Positions 12,531-25,000 of a stretch of 64,000 nt of DNA are shown here, piece after piece. Position 1 is the stretch's first letter. The number at the start of each line of letters is the position of its first letter. The position numbers were made by a program, and so were the translations under genes. Source of the stretch: Rhea pennata (taxonomy: Eukaryota; Chordata; Aves; Rheiformes; Rheidae); assembly GCF_028389875.1 (NCBI RefSeq), contig NC_084663.1, positions 207,111,876-207,175,875 on the forward strand, in the 5' to 3' direction. The notes beneath the pieces were generated by a model. It saw nothing but the letters and a program-made list of their open reading frames with translations, was not told the origin of the DNA and did no database searches.

Positions 12531-12964
12531 AAAAAATGCAAGAAAGACTAGTCTAGAAAGTACCAAAATCGAGTAGTTTGGGTGAGGTGGTTGGTAATTC
12601 CAGTGTTTCTGAGTTGGAAGGGCAGGCATTACTGTCCTTCAGTAACGGCTGATCTGAAGAGTGTAAAAACAATTGGGTAACAAGTTTCAGTTATGTTCAA
12701 GTGAAACGCTATGCTACTTTCCCTCCAGAAAGAGCAAACTTTCTATGAAGGACAATCATTATATGCCAGCCTCTCTGTGAACCCTGTTTTGTTCTAAGGA
12801 GAAGTGGATGTGAAATTTTGCTTCACCTCATATGTATTGAATTTGACGGTGCATTTAAGAAAAAAAAATATCTTTGTAAATTGAGTTTAGTTTCTGAATT
12901 GCTTGGAAGGGGGCAGAATGATGCTATATATTATATTTTCTTGCACTGAGTAATTGTACTGAGT

Positions 12965-13003
12965 GGGAGGAGAGAGGAAGGAAAGAAGAGAAGGGAAGGA
13001 GAG
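12965..13003 (+). repeat. homopurine tract, 39 bases
   Basis: 39 bases of only G and A (gggaggagagaggaaggaaa and on). Such tracts can adopt triplex structure; no function is implied by position in the intron. Confidence 0.85.
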
Positions 13004-14160
13004 CAGGTGTAGCTTTATGTTTCATGCTCTGTCCACACATTATGTGGAGAAAGATACCTTAATTCAAAAGAACAGCTTTACCTTATGGGATCAGGAGAGC
13101 AAAATTTAATGAGCTTGTTCAGCTTTATAACTCTATGATTCTAATGAGAGCCTCTGGGCACTGCTGTTCTGTGTCAGGATATTAGGAAGTGGTGCTGGTA
13201 TGGACTGACAGTTTGAGCTCCGTTTGCCTCACGGTGGGGAGAAGGGTTTAAGGAATGTCTTGTTAATCTCTTTGCTCATTGCTGTGCCCCCAGGAGAAAA
13301 CAGGCTGTGAATTTGGTGTCTCCATGGCTTTTCTCATCCCTGCTGCCATTACCACTCACTTGAACATCTAATTCCTAGCTCTAAGTGCAGCAGAATGCCT
13401 GTCCCCCGGGCTCAGCCCCCCCGCTTCCCTCTTCCAGAGGCAGCACAAGCTGTGCTTTTGAGATGAAGAACTTTTCTACCTTTCTCTGCTCCATCTGCAA
13501 CAGGATTTTGCTGTTTGAATGATTTCTTTTTAATCGATATGCATTTTGCCTTTGCATTATTAGATGGCATCAGCTAGCTGGAGAGAGATTGCTTGTGCTT
13601 GTTAATTTGGTGATCCTGTTTCTAAGCTTTAAAACTTTTCTTAGTGCAGATTTACCTCACAATTAAGGAATCCACTTTAAGGGACTGGTGCAAAAGTGAT
13701 TGTTGAAATTTGGACTGGCTATCTGGAGCCACTCAATAGCAAAATTGAGCAATGTGAAGACTGACTTTAGTTAGGTTGGCCTCAAGCAGCTCTGAAGAGT
13801 TGTGCAGTGCAGTTTAAGCAATCCATTTATCTCCACATTTACTATGCCATCTATATATGGTGATTAACTTTGTTGTTAATTATTTGACTATGCAGTCAGA
13901 TTCTGGCACTGGTGAATAGCACGTCTGCTGCATGGAAATGTTTTGGCAATTAAGAACCAATTAAATATGGCTCATTCTACTGTTCCACCCTTCTTATGCT
14001 GTTCATGGACAAGACTCTTATGACTGAAATATTTAGGATCTATTAAAAAAAATGGAGTGTCTTGATTTAGCTCAGATTGAATGTATTTTCCTTTGCACTG
14101 AAGGCTCCTTGAAGGATGAGAGTTCAAGGGACATTGCACCATAAAACCGGCTCAAAGAGC

Positions 14161-14178
14161 AAAAAAAAAAAAAAAAAA
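14161..14178 (+). repeat. poly(A) tract, 18 bases
   Basis: Uninterrupted A-run in the NOX4 intron, with a second nine-A run shortly after at 14221. Low complexity only. Confidence 0.85.
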
Positions 14179-15329
14179 TCAAAATTGCTTCTAAATCATG
14201 TATGGATTCATTATGATGATAAAAAAAAATGTTCAGTCAAGTATTTGAACACTAGCATGTTAGGTTCACCAAACTGATCCAATAGAATTAGCAACAAAAT
14301 TACGGGGCTCCTCCTATTGTCCACAATCATGCTTACCGTATTTTATTTCTATGTTTGGCTTGGCAGGAATTCTCCAATGAGATATGAATCACTTGACCCA
14401 TTTTTATATCATGTCTTCTGAGAGGTCTGCAATTAAGAACCATCAGTTAGACAGATGGCACCTTAAAACAATGAATATCTAGAAACGCTCATTTGTGTCA
14501 TGTTGTCCTTCCTTTTTTTTTTTTTTGCTTATTGAATACTGTTATACATATTTTGATGGGGTTTATGGGACCATTATACTGCTCTTTGTAAAGTTCCTAG
14601 TGCAGTGGGATCTAGTTTCTAGTGCAGTCTGTTGATTAGGGTCCGTGCAGACATCCACAATAGATGTAGCAGTAATAACACTAGAGACAAGTGGTGGTAG
14701 TTTAGCAAACAGGTGATGATTGCAACTGTTAAGAGAAAGATGAATGCAATATCAGAATCTAATAACAGCCAGAACAACCAGAAAGTATTGACCTGTCAGC
14801 CTAATTTTTACTTTACAATTTGTTTAAATTTTATAGTTGTTATGGGAAACATTAAATGGAACAGAAGTAAATGGTATGTGGAATACCCTAAAACTCTGAT
14901 CACAGGTGATGGATATAGAGTGAGCTCTATAGGGGCTTGGTAGATGCACAGGACTTAGAGCACTAGAATTTTGTCGGCTGTATACTGCCTATGTGCTGGT
15001 GTATTGGCTTGCAAATATAGGTGCCACAGTAGGATAAATAGTAAAGTGGAGTCTTGGTGAACAAAGACAGTGTAGAGGATGTCTGCTTAATAATGGATCT
15101 TTCAGTCCCACAGAACTAAATCACAGTATCTTGGAATTCAGTGATATTTTTGCCACACCTTTTGTTCTAGAATCAGATTTTTTTCCTTAGACAATTTAGC
15201 AAAGTGTTGTCTAAATAGCTATACTATATGGTGTATTGAAAAAAAAAAGGTATTTGCTGGCACGTAGCAATCAGTGAATAACTCTTAAGTAGACAGTTTT
15301 AAATGATGTGAGAATCAAATATGCAGCAA

Positions 15330-15560
15330 TTCATCCTGGGACTTGTTCTTTTCAATATATTAACTAATGAATGACAAGGAGAGAAATGTAAACACCAAGT
15401 TAATTAAATCCTCAGATGATATTGGGCCGGGGAGGATAGTATGTTTCAGAGCAGATGGGCTGAAATTTCAGAATGATCTGGCAAGATTCAGGAGGGGGAC
15501 AGAAGGAAAGAAAGATGGGTTGGAATATGCAGAAATGTCAGGTAGTTCACCAAGAGAAAA
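15330..15560 (+). mobile_element. fossil non-LTR reverse-transcriptase fragment
   Basis: On the plus strand, bases 15336-15371 translate as ILGLVLFNILTNEW, like the CR1-group motif GPVLFNIFINDL. In another frame, an open frame from 15367 reads KLIKSSDDIGPGRIV and then KFQNDLARF, then GLEYAEMSGSSPREK. These line up with the FADDTKLG, LQNDLDRL and 'EFN..KC.VLHLG' blocks of CR1/L3-like RT. The catalytic pair Asp-Asp is kept, but the strand changes frame between the two blocks, so this is a decayed copy. It is not from the same subfamily as the two younger CR1 copies. Recognition is by motif order, without an alignment. Confidence 0.5.
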
Positions 15561-17959
15561 ATTATCATCGTCAAAGAACACTGACACTGTGAAAAATAAA
15601 AGTTAGGATCATTCTTAGCACTTTATAATAGCCTTTTATCTGAGTGTATCAGAATATTAAGTTAAGCTTTCTCAGGTTTTGTGGAGGATAAGTCTGAGAA
15701 GTGTTGCAACCTTGTCTCACCAATTGAGAAAGTGTATAGCTGAGGATTTTAATGACATTTTGTAAATAGGTTAGCATGAAAATGATGGGACTAAAAGACA
15801 GGACTTCTCTTTCTGTCTAACCAATCATAATTAGCATTTGAGGTCAGACCTCGGACACAGTCCTGAGCTTTGCATTTCACGATGACAAAGAGTCTGACGA
15901 GGATCAGCTCAACCAGTTTGGAGCTGCAGGACACTGATTTTGTACAAGAAACCTTTATACCATGCCTCTTTAGAGCAACAAAACCAGCCACACGCAGTGT
16001 GGTCTTTCTGCATATACACAGAACAACTTTAGGGTGCCCAGTTAATAGGTTCCCATTAACTCGTATTGGACCTACGTCAAAAGCCACAGGGATCCCCCAG
16101 CATGGTGCCTGAATCAGGGCTGGATATGTTCTGCCTGGGATGTCAGGCCTCTGTTCTCTTCAGTGTTTTACAGTTGCTTTGCCCTACAACAATATTGTGC
16201 ACCCAGTGCGTCACAGCCCTCAGAATATTTATGAAAAGTAAGGATGGAAGTGATTATGAGAGGAATTATATATTTAAAGTGCCTAGTGTGAGCTTAAATC
16301 CTAGTCCCTGCTCTCTATCTCTTGTCAAGTCTCTTGCTCATCTGTCTTGCTCAGGGTCACCTCTCAGCTTCTTAAAACTCGTAGAAATTTTAAAAATAAG
16401 ATTCCCTCTGCTATCATGGATACTCTTAAGAGTACATATAAAGGTAAGAGCATATAGGAATTTAAAGAATTTAAGGGATTAAGAATTCTTTATTTTGAAT
16501 TAGACATTAATAACCCAAGAGGATGGAGGGGTGTACAGAGGGATCTTTGTATATCTAGAAAGGTAATAAGAATGACACTGCCTCCTATGAATAATGATGC
16601 CATTATATAGAGCCTTGGCAGGACTGAAATTGGAACACTGCATAGAATAATGGGCCATTCACTGTAAAAAACAGAACTGGAAATAAGACGTTAAAGCACA
16701 TTCAGAAAAAAACAATGAAGAAGTCAAGATGGTCAGGGCTAGATTGAGCTCATCTATGATGTAATGCAGTATATTCTCTGGTAACTTGATAAACTTCTGC
16801 CTATGGATATGTATGCTGACTCATTTATAGGCTTATGTCAACTTTAGAAAATCCTTCTCCGAGTTAGGTGATCTCACCTTTAATCTGCCATTTTATTATG
16901 CCTATGTATGGTTCACTAGCTTTCAGCAGGTGTTCTTTCTTTCCGTTTTTGCCTTGCCAGTTTTATATATTCCTTTCTGGATAAGAGGCTGTTAGCCTAA
17001 AGAAATGAACTTGCCTGACCATCTCCAAACATCTGGAAGGCATTTGAAGTTGCCTTCTGATTATCTTGCAGACATCAGTCCTTAGCTGTCAGAGCTGTGC
17101 TTAGAGAAATTCTTTGTTGGCTTTCTGGCAGCTAAGTTTGAATGGAGATGTTTTACAGATCCCCAAACCAGTAGCACAGCTTTTTTAATTGCTTCAGGAA
17201 GCTGTTCTGAAGGAAAGTTACTCTGTACAGGCACATTCACTGGACTGTATAGGATCTAAGACTCGTGGAGAGCATCTTTCCTTAAAAAATAGGGTGACTG
17301 TGAGAGACGTTTTCTTATAAAAAGTTTTCCAGAGAAAAGATGGGATTGTATGTGGACTAGATTGCTTTGCTTACCCAGCTTGCAACCAAAGACAGAGAAG
17401 AGACAGTAGTTGGACAGGACTATTTTTTTCTTGGGGATTTATTTTTATATTTTAGGTAATTTAAGTGTGCTTAGTTTTACTATATATTTTGAGGATCCCA
17501 TTTTGTTCCAGGATTAACCATGTCATTCAAACTGCAGAATTTGCTGTATGACTTTTTCTCCTTTATTTTTCTTCTTATCCCTTTCACTTTGTAATCTTCA
17601 TCTCTGCTTAGGCTGGTCAGAAGAGCCTGAACTGGCTGCACTTGGAATGGGTTCTGCTATGCCTGACGTTGTCTCAGACTGATATGATGTCGGCTGTATC
17701 TTTTAGTGCTCCAGTGAGCTTCCTCTCTCTTCTTCTTTTGTTTCCACAGATACCTATCTAAGATTTTAATTTCTGCACTTATCATCCTTGAGATATGTCA
17801 CAGATGTGGGCTTTTCTGTCATCAGCCTTATGTATCAGGTATACTGGAGCTAGCCTGGGATATCCTTCAGGCAGCATGGACATCTTGTTAGAGGGGTCTA
17901 CTTTTTCCCCCAGCCTCTACTTGCAAAAAGAGTATTTTGACCTTTGATTTAATGTAGAT

Positions 17960-17994
17960 CCCCCCCCCCAAAAAAAAAAAACAAAAACAAAAAC
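17960..17994 (+). repeat. C10-A12-(CAAAA)n tract
   Basis: Ten C, then twelve A, then CAAAA units. Simple repeat within the NOX4 intron. Confidence 0.85.
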
Positions 17995-18110
17995 ATATTT
18001 TTAAGTGCAGAGCAGCTGCCTGGGGTCTGCTTCTTCACCTAGCTGTCCTAACTGGCAGGCTTTGCTGAGTCCTAAACTCCCGTGTAAACTGGCTGTTCTT
18101 CTTTTTTAAC

Positions 18111-18131
18111 TTTTTTTTTTTTTTTTTTTTT
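18111..18131 (+). repeat. poly(T) tract, 21 bases
   Basis: Uninterrupted T-run. It could be the reverse complement of the A-tail of a minus-strand retroposed element; it lies about 110 bases left of a possible tRNA-derived SINE relic (18240-18370), also minus-strand. The link is only suggestive. Confidence 0.85.
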
Positions 18132-18239
18132 AATATTAAGCACTGCCTGAAGGAACTGCATTAGACCCCTAGTACTGATTAAAAGTGTCAAAAAAGCATA
18201 TGTAATAATGAGATGTGAAAAACTTGAAGTGGCACCTGA

Positions 18240-18370
18240 AATCAATGGTCCAGCTGCTTACCCATATCCATACTACCCCTGGAGACACATGCTGCAGGCA
18301 CTTCCAGCAACCCAGTGAAGCAGGAAATCTTGTTCTAGTGAGCAGCGCTTTACCAACAGAGCAAGAGGGC
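18240..18370 (-). repeat. possible tRNA-derived SINE relic
   Basis: Read on the minus strand from 18370, the sequence begins GCCCTCTTGCTCTGTTGGTA and AAGCGCTG. This is close to a tRNA D-arm with A box (form: TAGCTCAGTTGGTAGAGCGCTG). About 50 bases further on is GGGTTGCTGG, a weak B-box candidate (GGTTCGANTCC). The acceptor stem does not pair and the D-stem has a mismatch, so it is not a working tRNA gene. A T-run at 18111-18131 downstream on the minus strand would fit a degraded A-tail. It could also be a coincidence. Confidence 0.35.
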
Positions 18371-19613
18371 TCACTGCTAAAATCATTACTTTTTGTGAGA
18401 AGGACCTGTGTTACCTGCTAGACCTCAACATGGCCATCAAGGACAAAGGTATAAGCAAGAAAAAGCTTGCTCTAGATATTAAAAGGTGGTAATTGATCAC
18501 TCTAAAGCAAAAATACCATTTGCAGTGAGATGGGCAGATAACTGCTGTACCAATTAATGAATTGTGCAGAGACCTGGCTAACATCTTCAGTCTATCTGTG
18601 GTTGCTAGTCGAAGCAGCATGTTACAGCTTAATGTTATAACAATGTAAACTTTCAAAAGGCAAGTTATAATAGGTGGTGTAGCCATTACAAATAAAACAT
18701 GCTTCTGTTCATTTTATGTTATTAGCTGAGACCAAATTGGTGAAAGACAAGTTTACAGAAAGGTGAGGAACTTCACAGAATAGATATTGTATTTGGTAAG
18801 GAAATAAGTAGAAAAATTAATTTTTTGTTAAAATAAAATTCAGATGTGTAATCTTTTATCCAAGAAATACCTTTTGGAAACATGTTATAAAAATGAAAGT
18901 AAAAAGGCTGTCATGAAGAAGAATTAATACAACATTAATTAACAGTATTGAACGAACAGTTTCGTACAGAAAGTACACGTACTTCTTTGAGAGAACAAAG
19001 TTGTCTGAATTCATAATTCTACTTGATTATAGTTCTCATAATGGTTTTAAAGACCTTTTTTAATGCAGCAATCAAACGATCTAAACTGTTGCTTCTCTCT
19101 TGTGATAAAGTCAGCAATGAGTAATAAGAAATATGGGCTGTCCATAAATACATTTGGACAATATTTAAACAATTTTATTCAGCTCTGAGGAAAATGAACT
19201 TGGCTGGAGATAAGCCAACAGTAGTCTGCTGTTTGCCTTCAGACAGGAGTCTGTCCTAAACAAGGAAGAGCCATACTAACCAAAGGATTCATCAACAATG
19301 TAAATCCACTTTTGTTGCCTTCGGTGGAAGTTCTATCTCTATGCTCTTTTGAAAATTTCGCTCCTAACTATCAGGTTCCTTTATCCTCCTCCTCACCCCT
19401 CTGTCCAGCTTTTTGCAGTACTTTTATACTGCTTTTGGTGCTGTAGCGTTCCAGCCAGCTGTAGTGGGATCTACTTCTCCTTGCATCTGCACTGTAGCTC
19501 ATAGAAAGCTGAGGATCCCATCTTAAGGTCTGAGTACAAACCGTTACGCACTCCGACACTAATGCATACGTGTGAATCTCTTTTTCCTAAAACTATCTTT
19601 TGGCATTGACACT

Positions 19614-19988
19614 TCACTTCCCCCCTTTTTTTTCTTGACAAAGACATGAAAGGAATCTAGAACCTCTTAATTCAAAATCAGGTGGGAAAAAGTGCAGTTT
19701 AGACTGTACAGAAGCAACTTTATCCATGAAAATATAAGTGTCTATTCCAATCTTTACTTTCTTGCCCTTGTCGTCATACCTTGAATATGTTTTTTCTTTC
19801 TTGTATGCCAAGGATGTTGCATAAATGGAAACTCTTTCATAGTCATCTCTGGGCTCCTTGGGAGCATAACAAACTGAAAAGCAGGTGACTTCATTTACTT
19901 TTTCCCAACTAGAGAGAAATAAATCGAAATGAGATGCTTTAAAAGCAATGTCTTTACTATAATTTAAATAATAATAGTAATTTGGCAT
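19614..19988 (-). other. unassigned 124-codon open frame in the NOX4 intron
   Basis: Starts MPNYYYYLNYSKDIAFK and includes YAPKEPRDDYERVSIYATS and YDDKGKKVKIGIDTYIF; stops with KKGGK then TGA. Composition is rich in K, D, Y and E and looks protein-like, and the start has A at -3. I recognise no family, see no promoter, and the AT-rich base composition alone can yield one or two frames this long in 64 kb. Possible readings: chance frame, remnant of a retrocopy, or an unannotated exon. Chance is the default. Confidence 0.15.
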
Positions 19989-20889
19989 GTTTCTATGAGA
20001 AGAAAATCTGATGCTAATTGCTTCTGTGGGCTTTTGAGCTATCTACTTCTTGATAATTGAATGTTGTCACAACAGATAAAGAAAGCAAATTCTGTGGAAG
20101 AGAGTAGAGAACTTCTAGAAGCTCTAGTACATGTTCTAAGAAAAAGGTATGTTTGAAGTTGAAAGGAAAAAAATGTGCATAATCAATCAGAAATTGAGCT
20201 AAAGCTGTTTAAAGAAAGAGAGAGGATGTTTAATGGAATCTGAGTTAGAATAATACTTTTCTAGCTCATGGAAAATAGTATATGAAGTTAATTGGACCCA
20301 CTGGGTTTTATAAATTTACTTGTTTAAGGGGCTGCTATTTTCTTTAATGAAAGCATCATCCTTCACAATATCAGGAGAACACAAGGGAATCTCTGAGCTC
20401 ACATGCCAGATGTCACATTTAGTTACACTTATGAGCCCTTAAAGCCATTGTAGTTTTGGAAATCCATCGAAACCAAGGATGGTGAGCTGTGTTCAGTGGT
20501 GGTTCTTCATCTGTAAAAGGCTATTGGTACTGCAGAGGTGTCAGTAATCATAAGCCTTCTGCAAAAATAATGTCAGAGTATGCTTTTTTATTTGAAGTTT
20601 AAATAATGGCATAAAGTGTCATGTGTTGTCTTAAAAAGATGAAGCAGCTGTGTGTTTTTGCTGTAGAAAATATTTGAAATCTTCGATAGCAATAAGTACA
20701 ATGTCTTTGAAAAGTGAAATCATATAATTTGATGTAATTCGATTCTTACTGCAGCAGTCTGTAAATAATGGTTACTGAGCCTTCACTGAGCCTACAATAC
20801 TGTGTATTGTAACTCTTCTCAGGCAGTTTTTGCTTTCTGTAAGCCTAGCATATGCAAGATTTGCATACAAGGTTCAGAATTGTGTGGTT

Positions 20890-21340
20890 TCCAGTATTTA
20901 TCTATATTGCCAAGGTGCCCCGAAGAGCCAGTCATGAATCAGGAAGCTATTCTGATACATGAAGTCACACAGCAGAGAGAGTATCCCAACCAAATCAAAT
21001 TAAACTTGAAGAACAGGAGACAATGGAGGGATATAGTCTGACAACGAAATTCAGAGAATAGTGAGACAGTACTGGGCCAACGTATGACTGAGCTGTAGAA
21101 AGCATAGCAGCAGCCAAACTGCTGTCAACCTTTGGTTTATTCGTTTTTAGATATTACAGGAAAGAGAAGTCTTAAGAAGAAATTTGGAGGGAGATAATGA
21201 AATAGCTCTGCAGATGTTTACAGAGAATACCTCTCAGGCATGAAGGGCAATGTGGGAGGAACGTGAAGATACTTGTTTGAATATTTATCATGTGGGGGTG
21301 GAGACTGGAATTGGGGGTTATCAGAGGGAAGTGATGGCAT
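20890..21340. repeat. long ancient amniote dispersed repeat
   Basis: About 450 bases match, in order, blocks I know from a repeat common in turtles, crocodilians and birds. These include 'gccaaggtgccccgaagagc' with 'cagtcatgaatcagg', 'aggagacaatggagggatat', 'gtgagacagtactgggc', 'gctctgcagatgtttacaga', 'ctctcaggcatgaagggcaa' with 'tgtgggagga', and 'gatacttgtttgaatattta'. The left end is the reverse complement of the 'GTCATGACTGGGGCTCCTAGG' type of SINE/L3 tail. I cannot give a formal name or direction. A small open frame through it (21172-21408, minus) is incidental. Confidence 0.5.
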
Positions 21341-21954
21341 CTCTCTGGTGAATGAGACGTGAGAGGAGTTACAATGTCAGAAGAGCATAAGGAGACAGTT
21401 TTAGCCACCTGAAACTTGATTCTGTAGAGTTCTCAGACCATATCCATCATTACAGGGCTGAGCTGAAGTTTTGGTAGGACAAGCTAAAAAGAAGGACAGA
21501 TATGGGATGGGGTTTTTTTACCTGTTTTTATTTATATTCTGGGGAGACGTTTATCCAAAACCTATTCAAGGCAATGAGACAGGCTCTTCATAGGGAGTCA
21601 GTGGTGGAATTCATCTCCAGTTGAAGGCATCTAAATATAACTGTCTGTGTGTGAATCTAAGCTATGATTATGTCAGTGGAGATCTAGTTGCCTCAGGCTA
21701 GGTGTCAAGTGCCATTTTAGTTCTGCTGCCATTCCAGAGGGACACAGATCTCTAAGGTCTTACTGGATTAATACAGCCAGTAGACATAAAGAGCAGTTGG
21801 TCATATCCTGAATCTCTCTCTAGGCTCTGTTGACTGTATTGCCTACATCTCTGTTGACTGTTATGGGGGCTGATTGAGTATGCTCACATGAAGATAACCA
21901 CATTTAGGTGTTAATACCAGACTGAATCCTGCTCCAAGGATATCAAATCTCATA

Positions 21955-22035
21955 TTGCTGGATGAAATTCTTACTCTATTGATGTTGGTATGAGTTTAGC
22001 CACAGATTTTAATAGGACTAGGACTTCACTTTCTG
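21955..22035. repeat. short ancient amniote repeat with palindromic core
   Basis: 'gatgaaattcttactctatt', 'gatgttggtatgag' and 'agattttaataggactagga' with 'cttcac' resemble the unit ATTGACTTCAATGGGACCAGGATTTCAC. Diverged; class uncertain. Confidence 0.4.
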
Positions 22036-25000
22036 GATTTTATCTAGTGCTTAGCATCCAACCATTTTGTTCAGCTTACAAATGCTGATACTTTTGAAAC
22101 GAAAATTTCCTGTAAGGTCTTGCATTAACTCCCTCATCTCTCTGTTATTGCACTAGTAGCCCTGATAATGTCTCACAGTACCTCCCTAAGAACCACAAAA
22201 TAAGCTAAGACATAATGTCAGCATTTACAATTGTGGAGTACAAAATACACATTAAACTTTTCTAAGAGCACCTGCATACTGCAGCAAATCATGGCCCTGA
22301 AATTCCAGTCTAGCAGAGGTGTGGACAGGTACCTCCACACATCACTGTGCAGTTCCTTATGGAAGATAATAACATGGGTCTTGAAAGCTGCCTCCAGTCA
22401 TGAGACTGTTAATTGGCTCTGGGATAGCCTGCTTGTGCAGTTTTACTGCTCACTACTATAACAAGCTTTCCTGATGTTTGCTGGGATATTTCTGCATGGC
22501 TGTACTGCAGAATATGTGTGCTTTACGTAGAAAAGAGATATGTAAAACAGATATCTAGAAGATGTTTTTAATACTATATTCTTCTGTTTTTGTGATATAT
22601 TCTGTTTTGAGGATCTTTTTTTGTGTTTGTGATCTCCGAAATTATGCCAGAATAACTGAGAGCACCCTTAAGACTGGAAATGAATACATCTGAAAAGAAT
22701 GCTTTATTTGAATTTGTTTGCCTGAAGGGGAAATTTCTAAACTTTTACTAAAATTCCATTCCTTCCCTTCATTTTAATTAAATTAAAGCTGGGGGCTTGG
22801 AGTGAATAGTATGGTAGTGAGATATATCTGGGACCAAACTCAAGAAAAAAAGTTACCTCACTGCCGTTGGCTTGCCTGCCTTATTATCAAACACTGTGAG
22901 ATTTCGTTTGCAGTAATGAACTTCTTTTATGCAAAACTTCTCATTACTACCAGATAAAAGGAGGAATATATTGACAGGAAGTGCAAGTTGCATAATCTCG
23001 GTGCCAGTCCGTGTTTGAATGGCTGTTCTGTTTGTCACTGCTCGATTTTATATGGCACTAGGGGACTTTTTTCCCCGCTGACTTGAATAAAAAGGATCGA
23101 TTCCTAACTGACCATCTCCAACAGTGTATCAGAACCACGTTTCTTTTAGTTACAAAGTATCCCCATAGTAAACTGGAAATAATATCGTATGTTATTCATA
23201 CAAAGTTCAACAAAATTTTCCAGGCAGATTATGTTAACCTTGGAATCAGTGTTTTCAGGCAGTCCTGTAGAATGAGTTAATGCAGTAGCAATATCCCTCT
23301 AGCTTTTTCTCTATTTCTCCTTCCTACTCTTGGATTCGATGACTTCTGGCTGTTCTGTGCTGGGCCACATGCAGGCACAGCAGGAGCCGCTTGGCTTTTC
23401 TGACTATATTTGCTGTCCAAACAAACCCTCTTCACCCCCACAGAGGAAGAAGCGGTGGGCAGATAGAAGCATTTTGCAGGCCAGATCTGGCTAACAGATC
23501 GCAAACTGGAGCAGTCTAACTAAAGTACATACTTAGTTGAAGCTACTTTCTTGAATTTCCACTGCCATGGAGTTATGCAGGTACTTGACTGATTTAGAGT
23601 GACCAGATCCAGTTTTACTTGTTACAACTCCCTGATCATGTCAGTGCTGTTCAACGGCACTAAGACTTTCCAAGAATTGCTTGGTCCTTTGCAAGATCAC
23701 AATTCAGATAGTCCTCAAGCAGTCAGCTCCACAGCAAGTCTGCTGAGTAGCTCCCACACTGTATAAGACTACTGTCAGATCAACTGTGGTCATTTCTGGA
23801 AAATCTGCTTTGCTGGTTTACATTTGTTTGATTTGCTTTTGTTTTTCCACCCCAAATGTTGGCTTTGAGTCTGTATATCCAGATCAAAGTCAGCCGCTTG
23901 TGCAAAACGCAAAGCATTTCCCTCAGGCCTGTGCTTATGCGCTTAATACCTTTAGGAGTGATTTTTGCCAGATTTCACCAGCTAAGCAGGATCTGGTTAG
24001 GGTAACACATGCAGGAGAAATATTCAAGGAATGACAGAGGACTTCAGCTGCTGGGCTTGGTGATCCAGTACAGACTTTTTTTCTTTTTTGCCCTATTAGT
24101 ATCCCAAAATTAGATCTCTGTCAAGACATGTACGTTAGACTCTAACATTTGTGAACTTATCTCAAAGTGTCCCTGGACAAGATTCCTTTTCGAAAAATGA
24201 CCTGCTTCTCTACGTTGCCCCTGCTGATTCTTTTAAACAAGATATACTTTTTTACCTCCTCAATCAAGCATTAGTGCAGTGGTGAGATGCTCTCTTAAAG
24301 CAGCTGCTGCTGCACTCCACTCCACAAGTGGTTTCATTTCATTAGTGGAAAATAAACACTTCTTAAGCAAACGGGGATGAAACTGTTATGTTATAGAAAA
24401 CGTTTCAAGAAAAGACTCTTAAAGTTCTATTTATATGAGCTGTGTGCACATGTCCAGTTTAGTTTTTTCTTGGCTCCACTTTGCAAAAGAAAGTGCTTCT
24501 AAGTGAAAAGAAAAAAATGTTTTTCTGGTATTCTCATCATGCTGATACTAACATACCTGACATTGAAAAGGCCTGAGATTCTTCAAGGAGACATTTGTAG
24601 AATACTATAATGACTTCAGGATATAAAGGCAGAAATAAGAATAAACATATTCAGGTTGTAGATTGATTAGTTGTGAATTTTAGTAATTAATTTTAACTAT
24701 CTAAAAACTTATACTACCAGACCTCCTGTTGCTTTCTGGTGTTTCCAATGTTGATGGCCCAGTGTCTTCTCATTCTCTCTCCAGGTAGGAGAGCAAGACA
24801 CAAGAAAGGAGTTATAAGTAACTCCTATGCCCTATAAGTAGGGCATACTTAGGAAATGGCCTGTTTGTTCCCAGACCCCTCAGAAAGTAGGTGCTTATCC
24901 ATTTTTTGATAATATACCGTAGGAGAAGGAGCCTAGTGTATGAGGCATCAAGATGTCAGCAATAGCAGAGGTCTGGAAGAATTCTCCCAGAAAGTACCAT

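Noticed and set aside
13125..13145. CTCTATGATTCT-like text resembling a CR1 octamer tail
   Set aside because: No CR1 body on either side; too short to separate from chance.
16066..16482. 138-codon plus-strand open frame in the long NOX4 intron
   Set aside because: No recognisable domain, no splice context, and the sequence continues without change in character into intron.
18299..18370. Functional tRNA gene
   Set aside because: Acceptor stem arms do not pair, the D-stem is broken and the B box is poor. Kept only as a possible SINE relic.
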